In this document: positions 1-7,905 of the stretch, piece by piece
Layout: each line of letters starts with the position of its first letter
Numbering within the stretch: the first letter of the stretch is position 1
Assembly (NCBI RefSeq): GCF_007741535.1
Contig: NZ_CP036525.1
Span: forward strand, 2,604,001-2,668,000
Length of the DNA stretch: 64,000 nucleotides
Direction of reading: 5' to 3'
Source: Rubripirellula lacrimiformis
GTDB lineage: Bacteria > Planctomycetota > Planctomycetia > Pirellulales > Pirellulaceae
Translations under genes and position numbers: made by a program
Notes under the pieces: model-generated
Told to the model about the DNA's origin: nothing
Database searches by the model: none
What the model saw: only the letters and a program-made list of their open reading frames with translations

Positions 1-1
1 A

Positions 2-232
2 GCAGGTCTGCCAAGACCTTTGGCGATGCAATTGGCGACCCAAACCGTGATGGGGGCCGCCAAAATGGTCGCGGAAACAGGGCGACACCCCGGTGAATTG
101 AAAGATTCGGTGGCCAGCCCCGGAGGTACGACCATTGCCGCTTTGGCGACCCTAGAACACAATGGGTTCCGATCGGCAGTCATCGAGGCTGTCGCTGCCG
201 CCGCCAACCGAAGTCGCGAACTAGGTGGTTGA
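2..232 (+). CDS. proC: Pyrroline-5-carboxylate reductase, C-terminal part (gene cut by window edge)
   Basis: The reading frame is open from base 2 and ends at TGA 230-232. It encodes the last 76 or so residues of ProC, the NADPH-dependent enzyme that reduces pyrroline-5-carboxylate to proline. The C-terminal dimerisation domain is recognisable: a helix with [10 protein letters not shown], then the family signature [14 protein letters not shown], then a final helix ending in AANRSREL. The N-terminal Rossmann domain lies outside the window, so the start codon is unseen. The frame is intact, with no sign of decay. The next gene on this strand is a small unknown 45 bases later. Confidence 0.9.
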   Translation, partial: AGLPRPLAMQLATQTVMGAAKMVAETGRHPGELKDSVASPGGTTIAALATLEHNGFRSAVIEAVAAAANRSRELGG

Positions 233-277
233 TTTCAGGGCGGATACGATTTTCCAACTTTTTCGCTGAAAGCAACC

Positions 278-517
278 ATGGATTCACCGCTAATCCGAAT
301 CGATGACAAGCACGTTCCGCTATATCGGATCGTTTGGGTGGCCGATGTGCCGCACTTTTGTGGCGAACCGGATTGCATGCACGAAGGCGACTACGAGGTC
401 CGGCTGGACGTCGATGACTCGCTATGGACCGGTGCGAACGAGCGAGATGAAGTGATTTCGGCGCTGGCGAAATGGTGCAGCGATCCTCGCGGTGAAGAGG
501 GCGGCGATTGGATGTAG
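278..517 (+). CDS. Small hypothetical protein (79 aa)
   Basis: I do not recognise a named family. The protein is acidic (many Asp/Glu) with a clustered Cys/His stretch, HFCGEPDCMHEG at about residues 26-37, that could bind a metal. The rest looks like a small beta-rich fold with a terminal helix (DEVISALAKWC). The start ATG at 278 lies 45 bases after proC. No strong ribosome binding site is visible, as is usual in this genome. A longer antisense frame covers the same bases but has an arginine-rich composition typical of shadows. The call rests on composition and position only. Confidence 0.5.
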   Translation: MDSPLIRIDDKHVPLYRIVWVADVPHFCGEPDCMHEGDYEVRLDVDDSLWTGANERDEVISALAKWCSDPRGEEGGDWM

Positions 518-639
518 CGACCAGCTGCATCGGTGTTTCACGCCGCTGCGTCCCTTGCGATTCACTGTCGGTGAACCCCAGAAGGCGAAGCGGTCAGCCC
601 GCAATCATTCGGGTGATTGGCCGTTTGGCGATCGCAGCG

Positions 640-815
640 AAGCATTCGTCCTCCACGTTTTCGGCGGTTTTCGTAGCGCAACTCGCCAAGAGTTTCGGCC
701 CGGGGTCTTGGGATCCCCGAAAGTCTTGACGGTTCGTCGGTCTTGTGAGCCGTTAGGCGATAGCCTCGGTTTCGTCACCCAAGAACCGCGGCAATCGGCC
801 AGGTGATTTCGTAGC
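640..815. repeat. Mosaic of dispersed repeat modules
   Basis: The spacer after the small ORF carries modules that recur elsewhere in the window: a CGCCAAGAGTTTCGG / CCGAAAGTCTTGACG inverted pair around 683-730 (compare 29852, 57292 and 9860), a GTGAGCCGTTAGGCG stretch, and AGCCTCGGTTTCGTCACC at about 762-780 (compare 9650 and 2795). No open frame here looks coding. The modules run directly into the 31/62-bp array that follows. Confidence 0.6.
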
Positions 816-829
816 CAGACGCGTAAGCG

Positions 830-1165
830 AGGGATTCGACTGATCCACTTCGGGTTGTGATTCGCTCGCTCGCTTCTGCGGCGGGATGTGATTTTCTCGC
901 TCGCTTAGGCGGCGGGATTTGAATGATCCGCTCGCTCACGCTTCGGGTTGTGATTTTCTCGCTCGCTTACTCGTTGGAATTTGGCTGATCCACTCGCTTA
1001 CGCTTCGGGTTGTGATTTTCTCGCTCGCTTCTGCGTCGGGTTGTGGCTGATTCACTCGCTTACGCTTCGGGTTGTGATTCGCTCGCTCGCTTACGCGTGG
1101 GGATTTGACTGATCCGCTCGCTTACTCGCCGGGTTGTGAGTTTCTCGCTTGCACTTCGGGTTGCG
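830..1165. repeat. Degenerate tandem array, 31-bp subunit / 62-bp unit
   Basis: The phrase CTTCGGGTTGTGATT recurs at about 848, 941, 1003 and 1065, with degenerate copies near 1127 and 1153. The steps are 93, 62, 62 and 62, so the unit is 62 bp built from two roughly 31-bp halves. Each half carries CTCGCTCGCTT. The phrase also occurs singly in the palindromic repeats at 9710 and 48563, so the array looks like an expansion of one arm of that dispersed repeat. No spacers of constant length and no cas genes are present. From 1166 to 1389 I see nothing further. Confidence 0.75.
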
Positions 1166-1389
1166 ACTTCCGCTGCGAAATGCTGCGTTGCGTTCGGCCC
1201 AGCGTTGCTGCCGGCGTCGGATCACTGTTTCGCGTACTGGTCGTGCTTTGGCGTGATCGCTGGCGTAGGGGATCAGGTGAGATCCATGGGGTGTTTGCCG
1301 CGATGACGGTTAGGCCGAGCGAGGCGTTGTCCAGGAGTGCTTGATTGCCGGACCTGCGTCGCTCCGCTCCTTGATCCGGCCTACTTTGC

Positions 1390-1647
1390 TTACCCTCCGT
1401 TTTCAAACTGGAACGCGGCATCGGCCACTAGGGTCGGGATGCTGCCCCGAACAGGGTAGATCTGGTTTCCTCTCTGGGTGGTTAACCCCCCGTCGATCGG
1501 ATCGGAAATCTTCTGGTCCTGGCGGTCCCGGAGTTCGCCCTTTTCGATGGCTTCGTTGATGCGTTTGACCAGTGAATCGTCGACTAAATGAAGCTGGCTG
1601 CCGTCGATCGGGCAGCGCAACATGGAAAGCAATTTTGGGGCAATCAC
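1390..1647 (-). CDS. Trm112-like (UPF0434/YcaR-type) small protein
   Basis: This 85-residue protein has the layout of the bacterial Trm112-like family: an N-terminal LLSMLRCPIDGSQL, a variable middle, and the closing GNQIYPVRGSIPTLV strand pair. Family members are small, zinc-ribbon-derived proteins. Eukaryotic and archaeal relatives activate methyltransferases, but the role in bacteria is poorly defined. Only one Cys of the ribbon is present here, so zinc binding is doubtful. The start is a GTG at 1645-1647. It stands alone, divergent from the secreted-protein gene at 1868. Confidence 0.8.
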   Translation of the reverse strand: MIAPKLLSMLRCPIDGSQLHLVDDSLVKRINEAIEKGELRDRQDQKISDPIDGGLTTQRGNQIYPVRGSIPTLVADAAFQFENGG

Positions 1648-1867
1648 GTATTTTGTCTCAGTTGGTTGTGCGGAAATAGCCGAAATTTTTGGTGAGGCTT
1701 CGGGGCGCGGTCAAACTGCGCACCGACATCGGGGCAGACGCTCGAATTGGAGTGTGTGAACCGGCTTCGCGATCGCGAGAGTCGCAGGATGCGGCTGTTT
1801 GTGAAAACGAAGCGGTTCGTTGCCAGTCTTACAACCGCTTGTCCGTAGTACTAGGCGAAGGATTGCC

Positions 1868-2686
1868 ATGAAAGCTCGGATCTTATCTTTGGTTGTTGAC
1901 CGTGGAATGACTTTCGCGGCAGCGACAATTGCAACGACGCTCGTCGTTTCTCAGCCGGCTTCGGCTCAAACCGGCAACGGATTTTACACGGATCCCAGCA
2001 CCGGGATTGTGTATCGCAAGGTAGCCAAGACCATCGAAACACCCGTGGTAGAAACGAAGGTCGAATCACACCAAGAAACGGTCTACACGCCGAAGACCAT
2101 CACCGAGACCAAACCTGAGTCCAGAACGATCTACCGTCCGATCGTTGAAAGCACCTGGCAGCCTCGGTTGAATGGCCGCTGGAACCCGTTCCAACAACCC
2201 TCGGTTTCTTATCATCACGTTCCCCAGACTCGCTGGGAAGCACACAACGAAGTCGTTCATCGCACACAAACGCGAACCGAGTGGGTTCCCGAAACACGCA
2301 AGGTCGACGTTCCCAAGCAGTTCGTTCGGATGCAGCGAGAAGAGAAAGTCGACTTCGAAGCGGTCGGCCGTGTCGCTCCCGCCCAGCAGTCCGCGCCCGG
2401 AATCAGCAACGCCATCGCATCGCGGCTTCGCCCGCTGGACGCCAACGAACAGGTTCAACCAATCGGCCAGTCGGCTCCCATGGTTGCACGCTACACCGCA
2501 CCGCGGATCGCAGCATCGACGGTTGGCCGGATGACCAGTGACCCGCCTCGTCGGACCATCGGCCAAAGCGGAATGGGGACAACCGATTTGACTCCGCAGG
2601 GTCCCGGATACCATGGTCAAGCATTGCCGCCAAACGCGGGCGGCATCGGCGTGGCCACTCTACCAACCCTACCGTTCTTTCGGTAA
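1868..2686 (+). CDS. Secreted planctomycete protein of unknown function (272 aa)
   Basis: The chosen ATG at 1868 follows GAAGGA at 1857-1862 and gives a clear signal peptide (basic MKAR, hydrophobic core, cleavage near SQPASAQ at about residue 30). An in-frame ATG 48 bases upstream would bury the signal peptide. The mature part is rich in V-E-T and Y-x-P repeats (YRKV, ETVYTPK, RTIYRPI, RTEWVP), so it may form an extended beta structure at the cell surface. The C-terminal third is Gln/Pro/Gly-rich and probably disordered. It resembles secreted proteins common in Pirellulaceae; a structural envelope role is inference. Confidence 0.7.
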   Translation: MKARILSLVVDRGMTFAAATIATTLVVSQPASAQTGNGFYTDPSTGIVYRKVAKTIETPVVETKVESHQETVYTPKTITETKPESRTIYRPIVESTWQPRLNGRWNPFQQPSVSYHHVPQTRWEAHNEVVHRTQTRTEWVPETRKVDVPKQFVRMQREEKVDFEAVGRVAPAQQSAPGISNAIASRLRPLDANEQVQPIGQSAPMVARYTAPRIAASTVGRMTSDPPRRTIGQSGMGTTDLTPQGPGYHGQALPPNAGGIGVATLPTLPFFR

Positions 2687-2704
2687 GCGCAGCATCGCAG
2701 CAAA

Positions 2705-2728
2705 CTTCTAGCGTAATGACGCTAGAAG
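2705..2728 (+). terminator. Hairpin downstream of the secreted-protein gene
   Basis: A perfect 10-bp stem, CTTCTAGCGT / ACGCTAGAAG, closes a 4-base AATG loop 18 bases after the stop codon. There is no T-run behind it, so it may be a Rho-type or RNA-stabilising hairpin rather than a classical intrinsic terminator. Confidence 0.5.
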
Positions 2729-2971
2729 GCTTGGCGGTTGAGGGTGCTGTCGCGAGGTGATTCCAGGCAGTGGATTGACTTGGCTGTTCAACCGGAAGCC
2801 TCGGTTTGGTCACCCCACGAGAAAATAAGCCTAGCGGCCCTTCAACACCGTGGTGAGACACAGACCGTGACGCCGCGGGTCCGTGACGACGTGGGCAATG
2901 CCTGGCCGCACGCGGATTGGCGGCCCTGCGTGATGCGAGGGGGGGGGGGCAGGTGATCCAGCAGTGGCGGG

Positions 2972-3129
2972 AAGTTCGAGTTCGAGTTTAAGTTCGAGTT
3001 GAAGTTGCCAGCCGGACTGCCGGTGAGGAAGCTTGTCCTCGTTCGACTGCCCAAACTTAAACTTAAACTCGAACTCGAACTCGAACTCGAACTCGAACTC
3101 GAACTCGAACTCGAACTCGAACTCGAACT
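2972..3129. repeat. Hexanucleotide (GAACTC)n array with complementary upstream arm
   Basis: Bases 3071-3129 are almost ten perfect GAACTC units, preceded by degenerate AAACTT units from about 3055. Bases 2972-3006 hold the complementary phrase (AAGTTCGAGTTCGAG and variants). The two blocks, about 60 bases apart, can fold into a long hairpin or cruciform. A run of 11 G lies just before (2939-2949). Translated frames read Leu-Glu or Asn-Ser dipeptides and are not real genes. The spacer lies between the convergent secreted-protein gene and rplL. Confidence 0.85.
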
Positions 3130-3186
3130 GTTCCCCGGGATCGATCCGCTACCCCAGCGTCAATCAACTCTTCTGCCCATCAACGA

Positions 3187-3218
3187 CAAAACCCCGCTGG
3201 CCTAACGACCCGCGGGGT
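3187..3218 (-). terminator. Intrinsic terminator of the rplA-rplJ-rplL transcript
   Basis: Read on the minus strand, the stem ACCCCGC / GCGGGGT (3212-3218 with 3191-3197) is followed directly by TTTTGTC, 35 bases after the rplL stop codon. This is a conventional Rho-independent terminator. It means the operon ends at rplL rather than reading on into an RNA polymerase gene. Confidence 0.7.
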
Positions 3219-3252
3219 ATGTCATTTGAATCAGAATCGCTAGTGCGACGAA

Positions 3253-3663
3253 CTACTTCAGTTCGACGGAGCCACCGGCTTCTTCGATTTCGGCTTTGAC
3301 CTTTTCGGCGTCTTCCTTGGACACTGCTTCTTTCAGTGTTGCAGGGCAGCCTTCGACCATCTTCTTGGCTTCCATCAGCGAAGCACCGGTCAGGTTCTTA
3401 ACAACCTTCACGACGTTCAGCTTCTTGTCGCCGAATCCGGTCAGGATGACGTCGAATTCAGTTTGTTCGGCAGCAGCTGCGGCGCCTTCGCCGTCGCCTG
3501 CGACCATCATGACACCACCACCGCCCGCAGCGGGCTCGATGCCGTAGGCATCCTTGAGGTAGTCGCTAAGCTCTTTGGCTTGCTTAAGAGTCAGTTCGGC
3601 GATCTTATCGCCCATTTCTTTGGTTTCGGCGCTAACTTCTACGACGGCGGTTTCGTCAGACAT
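3253..3663 (-). CDS. rplL: Large ribosomal subunit protein bL12 (L7/L12)
   Basis: The 136-residue protein is the stalk protein that recruits translation GTPases. The N-terminal dimerisation helices bear an acidic extension (MSDETAVVEV). A Gly/Ala-rich hinge follows (AAGGGGVMMVAGDGEGAAAA), then the conserved C-terminal domain with FDVILTGFGDKKLNVVKVVK and KMVEGCPATLKEAVSKEDAE. The start is ATG 3661-3663 with GAGG eight bases upstream. An in-frame TTG 15 bases earlier is less likely because it includes the ribosome binding site. It is the last gene of the rplA-rplJ-rplL operon, 65 bases after rplJ. The protein is longer than the E. coli version mainly at the N-terminus and hinge. Confidence 0.97.
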   Translation of the reverse strand: MSDETAVVEVSAETKEMGDKIAELTLKQAKELSDYLKDAYGIEPAAGGGGVMMVAGDGEGAAAAAEQTEFDVILTGFGDKKLNVVKVVKNLTGASLMEAKKMVEGCPATLKEAVSKEDAEKVKAEIEEAGGSVELK

Positions 3664-3728
3664 TTCTAAATACCTCAAAAACAGTTGGTGGTTTGATAAA
3701 GGATGGAAGACCAGCTAGATGACAAAGA

Positions 3729-4253
3729 CTATTCGTCGCCTTCACTCTTCTTCTTGATTTGGCTGTTAAGTTTCTTGCCCGGTCCGAGCATTGCACCGGA
3801 TAGTTGCGATCCAGGGCCAAGAATCTGACCAACCAGCATCGAAATTTGTTCTTGGCGGTTAGGCCATTTGCTGACGGCCTTCAGCCCATCGGCGTCCAGC
3901 TTTTCGCCATCCATCACGCCGCTGTCAGCGACGAATTTGTTGTACTTCTCTTTGTCCTTGTCTAGCTTGACAAGTTCTTTGACAAGCGAAACAAAGTCTG
4001 ACGAACCCCAGCAAACTCCGACTTGGCCAGAGGCCCCTTCGAAGGCAGTATGCAACTGGGTTCCTTCGCTAGCCCGACGGGCCAGTGAGTTTTTGACAAC
4101 CAGCATGTGGATGTCCTTCTGTTCCAACTCGCCGCGAAGCTCGTTGGTCGTGTTGGCGTCCATCCCCACACAGCTGACCAGGACAGCATCTTCGACTCCT
4201 TCGAGCCGACGCTTGATGTCGCGAGTCACGAGTTCTTTGACGTATTTACTCAT
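3729..4253 (-). CDS. rplJ: Large ribosomal subunit protein uL10
   Basis: This 174-residue protein anchors the L7/L12 stalk on 23S rRNA. The N-terminal MSKYVKELVTRDIKRRLEG and the VVKNSLARRASEGT segment are the uL10 rRNA-binding region. The C-terminal helix that carries L12 dimers is present (about residues 130-170), ending in a Lys/Asp-rich tail. ATG 4251-4253 is the only sensible start. It lies between rplA and rplL, and its own 5' leader folds in a way that suggests feedback control. Confidence 0.97.
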   Translation of the reverse strand: MSKYVKELVTRDIKRRLEGVEDAVLVSCVGMDANTTNELRGELEQKDIHMLVVKNSLARRASEGTQLHTAFEGASGQVGVCWGSSDFVSLVKELVKLDKDKEKYNKFVADSGVMDGEKLDADGLKAVSKWPNRQEQISMLVGQILGPGSQLSGAMLGPGKKLNSQIKKKSEGDE

Positions 4254-4311
4254 CGATTGGGTTCACTTCGCAGGATCGTTTTCGGTCTGAATTTGCAGTG
4301 GACAAAGGCAT

Positions 4312-4382
4312 GGCCTGATGAAATCCCAGTGTCGCGGTTCCCGGCCCGGTTGGGCGTGGGACTCTGACGCCTGTTCTAGGCC
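4312..4382 (-). promoter_or_regulatory. Candidate L10-type mRNA leader upstream of rplJ
   Basis: The 138-base rplA-rplJ spacer holds a two-step stem on the minus strand: GGCCT (4378-4382) pairs with AGGCC (4312-4316), and inside it AGTCCCA (4357-4363) pairs with TGGGATT (4322-4328). The two stems are separated by an asymmetric internal loop. Known L10 leaders bind the L10-L12 complex through a kink-turn next to such a loop. The position fits, but I did not align it to the family model. Confidence 0.4.
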
Positions 4383-4391
4383 GTTCTTCGT

Positions 4392-5069
4392 CTACCCGGC
4401 CACTCGTACGCTTGGGCTCATCGTTGCACAGATGGCAACTCCCCGAACGTATGCCCCTTTGACCGATTGAGGCTTGAGGCCTTCGATGAAATTGGTAAAC
4501 GCTTTGATGTTTTCGACAAGCTTTTCTGAATCGAAGCTCATCTTTCCGACCATCGCATGGACGTTGCCGCCCTTGTCGTTTCGGAATTCGACTTTACCAG
4601 CTTTGTATTCGCCGACCACTTTGGCGACGTCGGGAGTGACGGTTCCGGCACGTGGGCTGGGCATCAATCCGCGAGGTCCGAGAACGCGTCCCAGGGGACC
4701 AACAAGGCCCATCATGTCGGGAGCGGCGATACAGACATCGAAGTCGGTCCAGCCATCTTTGATCTTCTTGGCCAGGTCGTCTTGTCCGACTTCGTCCGCA
4801 CCGGCTTCTTCGGCTGCCTTCGCTGCGTCGCCTTTGGCGAACACGACAACACGTTGTGTCTTGCCGATGCCGTTTGGCAGAACCAGCGAACCGCGGATGA
4901 TTTGATCCGCTTGGTTCGGGTCGACGCCCAAACGCATGTGGACTTCGACAGTTTGGTCGAACTTGGTCGAATCGTATTTCTTCAAAGCCTCAACCGCTTG
5001 GCTTAGCGGGAGTGCTTCTTTTGGTTGCTTTTCAAGCGAAGCGCGATAGCGCTTGGATTTTTTACCCAT
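4392..5069 (-). CDS. rplA: Large ribosomal subunit protein uL1
   Basis: The protein forms the L1 stalk beside the E site and in many bacteria represses its own operon. From ATG 5067-5069 it has 225 residues and begins [13 protein letters not shown], as the family does. An upstream frame extension of 17 residues is not family-like. Signature segments are present: [37 protein letters not shown] and the C-terminal [20 protein letters not shown]. No rplK precedes it. The upstream 318 bases are non-coding and presumably carry the promoter. Confidence 0.97.
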   Translation of the reverse strand: MGKKSKRYRASLEKQPKEALPLSQAVEALKKYDSTKFDQTVEVHMRLGVDPNQADQIIRGSLVLPNGIGKTQRVVVFAKGDAAKAAEEAGADEVGQDDLAKKIKDGWTDFDVCIAAPDMMGLVGPLGRVLGPRGLMPSPRAGTVTPDVAKVVGEYKAGKVEFRNDKGGNVHAMVGKMSFDSEKLVENIKAFTNFIEGLKPQSVKGAYVRGVAICATMSPSVRVAG

Positions 5070-5362
5070 CTGGTCACGACTTTCGTTGGTCGGGTGGTTC
5101 GGCGAAATCACCTGGCCCATCAGAGGCTTATCGGTTTAAAACGACAAGCGAATCACTGCCGATGGCGGCAAAGTCTCCCACTTCGTACAAGCTTTCGCTC
5201 GCGAAGTGCAGAATTTGGCGAACGTTGGCTGGATCGTCAACGCCAATCAGCCCTTTCGGCACGATATTTTCACAGATTCTATGTTTTTGACCCTCCACAG
5301 CCCGTCCGTTGGGCTAGGACGGACGTGAAATCGATCCAAACGACGTTCCGGTCCGCCCCTAT
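5070..5362. other. Non-coding spacer upstream of rplA
   Basis: No convincing gene lies here. In particular rplK, nusG, secE and a tRNA are absent. A hairpin GTCCGT / ACGGAC with a 9-base loop sits at about 5308-5328 and may end the transcript of the minus-strand gene at 5388. A TTGACG on the minus strand near 5235-5240 could be a -35 element for rplA, but its -10 partner is poor. Confidence 0.4.
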
Positions 5363-5404
5363 CTGGTCGGCTCCTACTGGTCGGCTCCTACTGGTCGGCT
5401 CCGG
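5363..5404. repeat. Three 14-bp direct repeats spanning a stop codon
   Basis: The 14-bp unit CTGGTCGGCTCCTA is present at 5363-5376 and 5377-5390, with a third near-perfect copy at 5391-5404. On the minus strand the TAG stop of the upstream gene (5388-5390) falls at the unit junction. The final coding residues are therefore duplicated downstream of the stop in a shifted frame. Confidence 0.85.
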
Positions 5405-6674
5405 CCGTCAATCGCCGCAGTCCCTCCAACACGACTTGGAATCGCCGTTTCGCGCGGTCAACCTCCTGAGTTTGCATTCGATCACGCGTTCGTTTGATCT
5501 GTAGGTCCTTTGGCGAAATCTTGACCTTGCCTGTCGAGATGTCCATCTCTTCGCGAGCCAGTTGCTGAGTCCGTTGGTTGGCATCCGAATTGAATCGAGA
5601 ATACAGGGCGTCGATCGCGGCAAAGGCCAGATCGTATTTGCCCAATCGGAATTCGCGGTCGCGAACATGCCCGATCTGGTCGGCGCTGCTGACCAAACCG
5701 GACCTCTGAGCGGCGCTCATCAATTGGCCGAAGGCACCCATGTCCAAAACGTTTTGTTGGCCGTCGGTATCATCGAAATCGATATCGTCGGAATCGTGAT
5801 CGCCCCGCTGATCCGATCCGCCCGAGGTGTGGTCGGAACCTGGGGGTAGAAGGCTGACTTGTTTGGTCAACAAGACCATCATCCGTTGTTGGCCGAGTTT
5901 GACAAATCCTTTCCGAGTGAACGGTTTCAGGGCCTGCGGGTCGGCCAAGTTCTTGGCTTCGATCGCGTCGTCCGACGCAGCGGTCAGCGATGTCTGGACC
6001 AAATAACTGTCATCGCCGGTCCGAATGAAATACACGGCGGTGGGATAGATGTCGTCGTCTGACAGGACTTCGCGAAACCCAAACTGATCATTGATCAGGT
6101 CCATGCGTTGGTCGTCGGTGCCGGATGCAAACGAATCGAGGAAGGATTCGGACAGGTCGGTCGCCGTTGCCAGCATGACGGGTGCCGACGATGACGGGTC
6201 TTCGGCGGTGTTTGATTCATTGTCCGGGCCGCCACCTGCGTCGTTGTTTCCGTCGGAATCCGATGCGACTGCGTCGGCGGAGTCATCCAGATGATCGTCG
6301 CTCTCGATGGCCGATGCGGGGACAGGTTCCTCGTTGATTTGGATCTTGGCTGCTTCTTCGCGCTTGGCCATTCGCTCGAGTCGCGGCATCAGTTCTTCGA
6401 ACGACTTCAGGATCTCTCGAGTCTTCTCTTGTTTGCGTGCCAGGACTTTTCGATTTCGAACATCGTCCTTGCCCTTCCCCGCGAATTGCTTCTCCGGATC
6501 TTGTTTCATCAATCGCGAACGGCTTTCCATGTACGATTCGCGCGCATCGATCAACTTTTCTCGGGCTGCCGTAAAACGCCCTTCCTGGGCCAACGCCCGC
6601 GCATCCAGGACAGGGTTCGCCGACCGACTGCCGCGCAGCAGCTTGTACAGCTCGTCTAGATCATCGCCGATCAT
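5388..6674 (-). CDS. Planctomycete-type hypothetical protein with coiled coil (428 aa)
   Basis: I do not recognise a named family. Residues 1-115 are charged and helical (AREKLIDARESYMESRSRL, then a Lys/Arg-rich coiled coil). Residues 125-165 are a highly acidic Asp/Ser/Asn linker. A globular segment (about 168-275) contains repeated hydrophobic beta strands (PTAVYFIRTGDDSYLVQTSL, QRMMVLLTKQVSLL). A second acidic linker (280-310) leads to a helical C-terminal domain rich in Arg/Gln. There is no signal peptide or membrane segment, so it is probably cytoplasmic. The stop codon lies in a 14-bp tandem repeat. It stands alone between rplA and the uracil glycosylase gene. Confidence 0.7.
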   Translation of the reverse strand: MIGDDLDELYKLLRGSRSANPVLDARALAQEGRFTAAREKLIDARESYMESRSRLMKQDPEKQFAGKGKDDVRNRKVLARKQEKTREILKSFEELMPRLERMAKREEAAKIQINEEPVPASAIESDDHLDDSADAVASDSDGNNDAGGGPDNESNTAEDPSSSAPVMLATATDLSESFLDSFASGTDDQRMDLINDQFGFREVLSDDDIYPTAVYFIRTGDDSYLVQTSLTAASDDAIEAKNLADPQALKPFTRKGFVKLGQQRMMVLLTKQVSLLPPGSDHTSGGSDQRGDHDSDDIDFDDTDGQQNVLDMGAFGQLMSAAQRSGLVSSADQIGHVRDREFRLGKYDLAFAAIDALYSRFNSDANQRTQQLAREEMDISTGKVKISPKDLQIKRTRDRMQTQEVDRAKRRFQVVLEGLRRLTAGADQ

Positions 6675-6754
6675 GGAACGGAATTCTTGTCTACGAGAAG
6701 GGGCAAAGCCGAAAAGATCGATCCATTATACCGGTAATTGCAACGCCGCCGTGG

Positions 6755-7513
6755 CTAGTTCCAAACGCCCGCATCGATCAATTGTTGGGTCGCCGATCCG
6801 GCCCAATCTTTGTTCGCAGCCGGTGATGCCGGGCTGGGGTGCAAGATACGCGCGATCGCGATTTCATCGGGCATATCGGCGATCGTTCGCTGCAAGCATT
6901 TCTCGGCATAGGCACCCACGCCAATCGCAATTTCGGGCTGCACCGCTTTCAAGACGGATTTCAAATGCCGATCGCAGGCAGCGTCTAGCGGTTCACGTTC
7001 GGACGCCGGCAGTTTGTCGGGCGTACGGTTTCTTGCCGTCGATTCCATGAACACCAGCGGGCAATAGTTGACGACAAAGTGTTCGCTGAAAAACGCGTCG
7101 GCACTCTCGAAACGCTCTGAAAATAGGCCCCAAAGACGGCGTCCGCTGACTTCGCTGCGCGGGCAATCGAACCCTTGGATCGGTCGTTTGGGGTGTTCGT
7201 TGACGGGATGTTTGACCGGTTCGTTGATTCCCATCCAGTCGCGGGCCGCTGCGATTTCGCCGAACGGCACACCGGTTTGGGCCATCCCCCATGGCCCCGG
7301 ATTCATGCCCAACAAGACGATGCGGACGCCCTGATCGTTGATCTTCGACAGATACGCTTGGTGAGATTTCCAGGCGTAGTCCAGCGGGTTGTAGACGTGC
7401 GAAACCGGATCGGCGAACGACAACGCATCGACGTCCTTGGATAACCTTCGGGCGGCCGCGATCAGCTTCTTTCGCACTCCGCCGGTGACGTTGGATTTGG
7501 GTCGGACAGGCAT
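6755..7513 (-). CDS. SMUG1-type uracil-DNA glycosylase (family 3 UDG)
   Basis: The enzyme removes uracil, and possibly 5-hydroxymethyluracil, from DNA to start base-excision repair. The 252-residue protein shows all SMUG1 landmarks: the water-activating loop GMNPGPWGMAQTGVPFG at residues 69-85, the NYCPL uracil-recognition strand at 149-153 (Asn149), and the DNA-intercalating loop HPSPASPAANKDW at 225-237. This differs from Ung (GQDPYH) and family 4 enzymes (GEAPG), so the subfamily call is firm. ATG 7511-7513 is preferred over an in-frame TTG 21 bases upstream. It is divergently oriented from the TylF gene. Confidence 0.92.
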   Translation of the reverse strand: MPVRPKSNVTGGVRKKLIAAARRLSKDVDALSFADPVSHVYNPLDYAWKSHQAYLSKINDQGVRIVLLGMNPGPWGMAQTGVPFGEIAAARDWMGINEPVKHPVNEHPKRPIQGFDCPRSEVSGRRLWGLFSERFESADAFFSEHFVVNYCPLVFMESTARNRTPDKLPASEREPLDAACDRHLKSVLKAVQPEIAIGVGAYAEKCLQRTIADMPDEIAIARILHPSPASPAANKDWAGSATQQLIDAGVWN

Positions 7514-7664
7514 GGCAGTGAGTGGTCCGTGCAATTTTTTGGGTGGGGAGCGAACTGCACGCGAAACGACGATGGCGTGACGAACGATTGGGATTTCGAT
7601 GGCGAGCCACTGCGTGGCGGGGATGGGTGCACAGGATACCGCCGCAGCGAATGGGGACGTACCC

Positions 7665-7810
7665 GTAGCGGCCCGGTATCGAATCGGCCCGGTAGCACTG
7701 CGGCCCGGTATCGCTGCGGCCCGGTATCGCTGCGGCCGAGTATCGCTGTGGGGCGGCTATCGCTGGGGGGCGGTTTGGGGCATCGGTTTGGGGCATCGGT
7801 TTGGGGGGGC
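7665..7810. repeat. Short tandem repeats in the divergent spacer
   Basis: About five degenerate copies of a 16-17-bp unit (CGGCCCGGTATCGCTG) run from 7665 to about 7772. They are followed by two and a half copies of a 13-bp G-rich unit (TTTGGGGCATCGG) to 7810. The array lies between the glycosylase and TylF start regions and probably contains or flanks both promoters. Confidence 0.75.
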
Positions 7811-7905
7811 TTGGAAACGCCGTTGACCTTCCCGCTTTGAAAACCCTAAAAGGGCATCGGACTGCATGCACCTTCGTTTCCATTCGCCTCGTCGGAGAAC
7901 TCCGA

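Noticed and set aside
830-1165. Possible CRISPR array
   Set aside because: The 31-bp subunits diverge gradually and have no spacer/repeat alternation.
2999-3299. Two open frames reading Leu-Glu or Asn-Ser dipeptides
   Set aside because: They are products of the GAACTC repeat read in two registers, with no start site or family.
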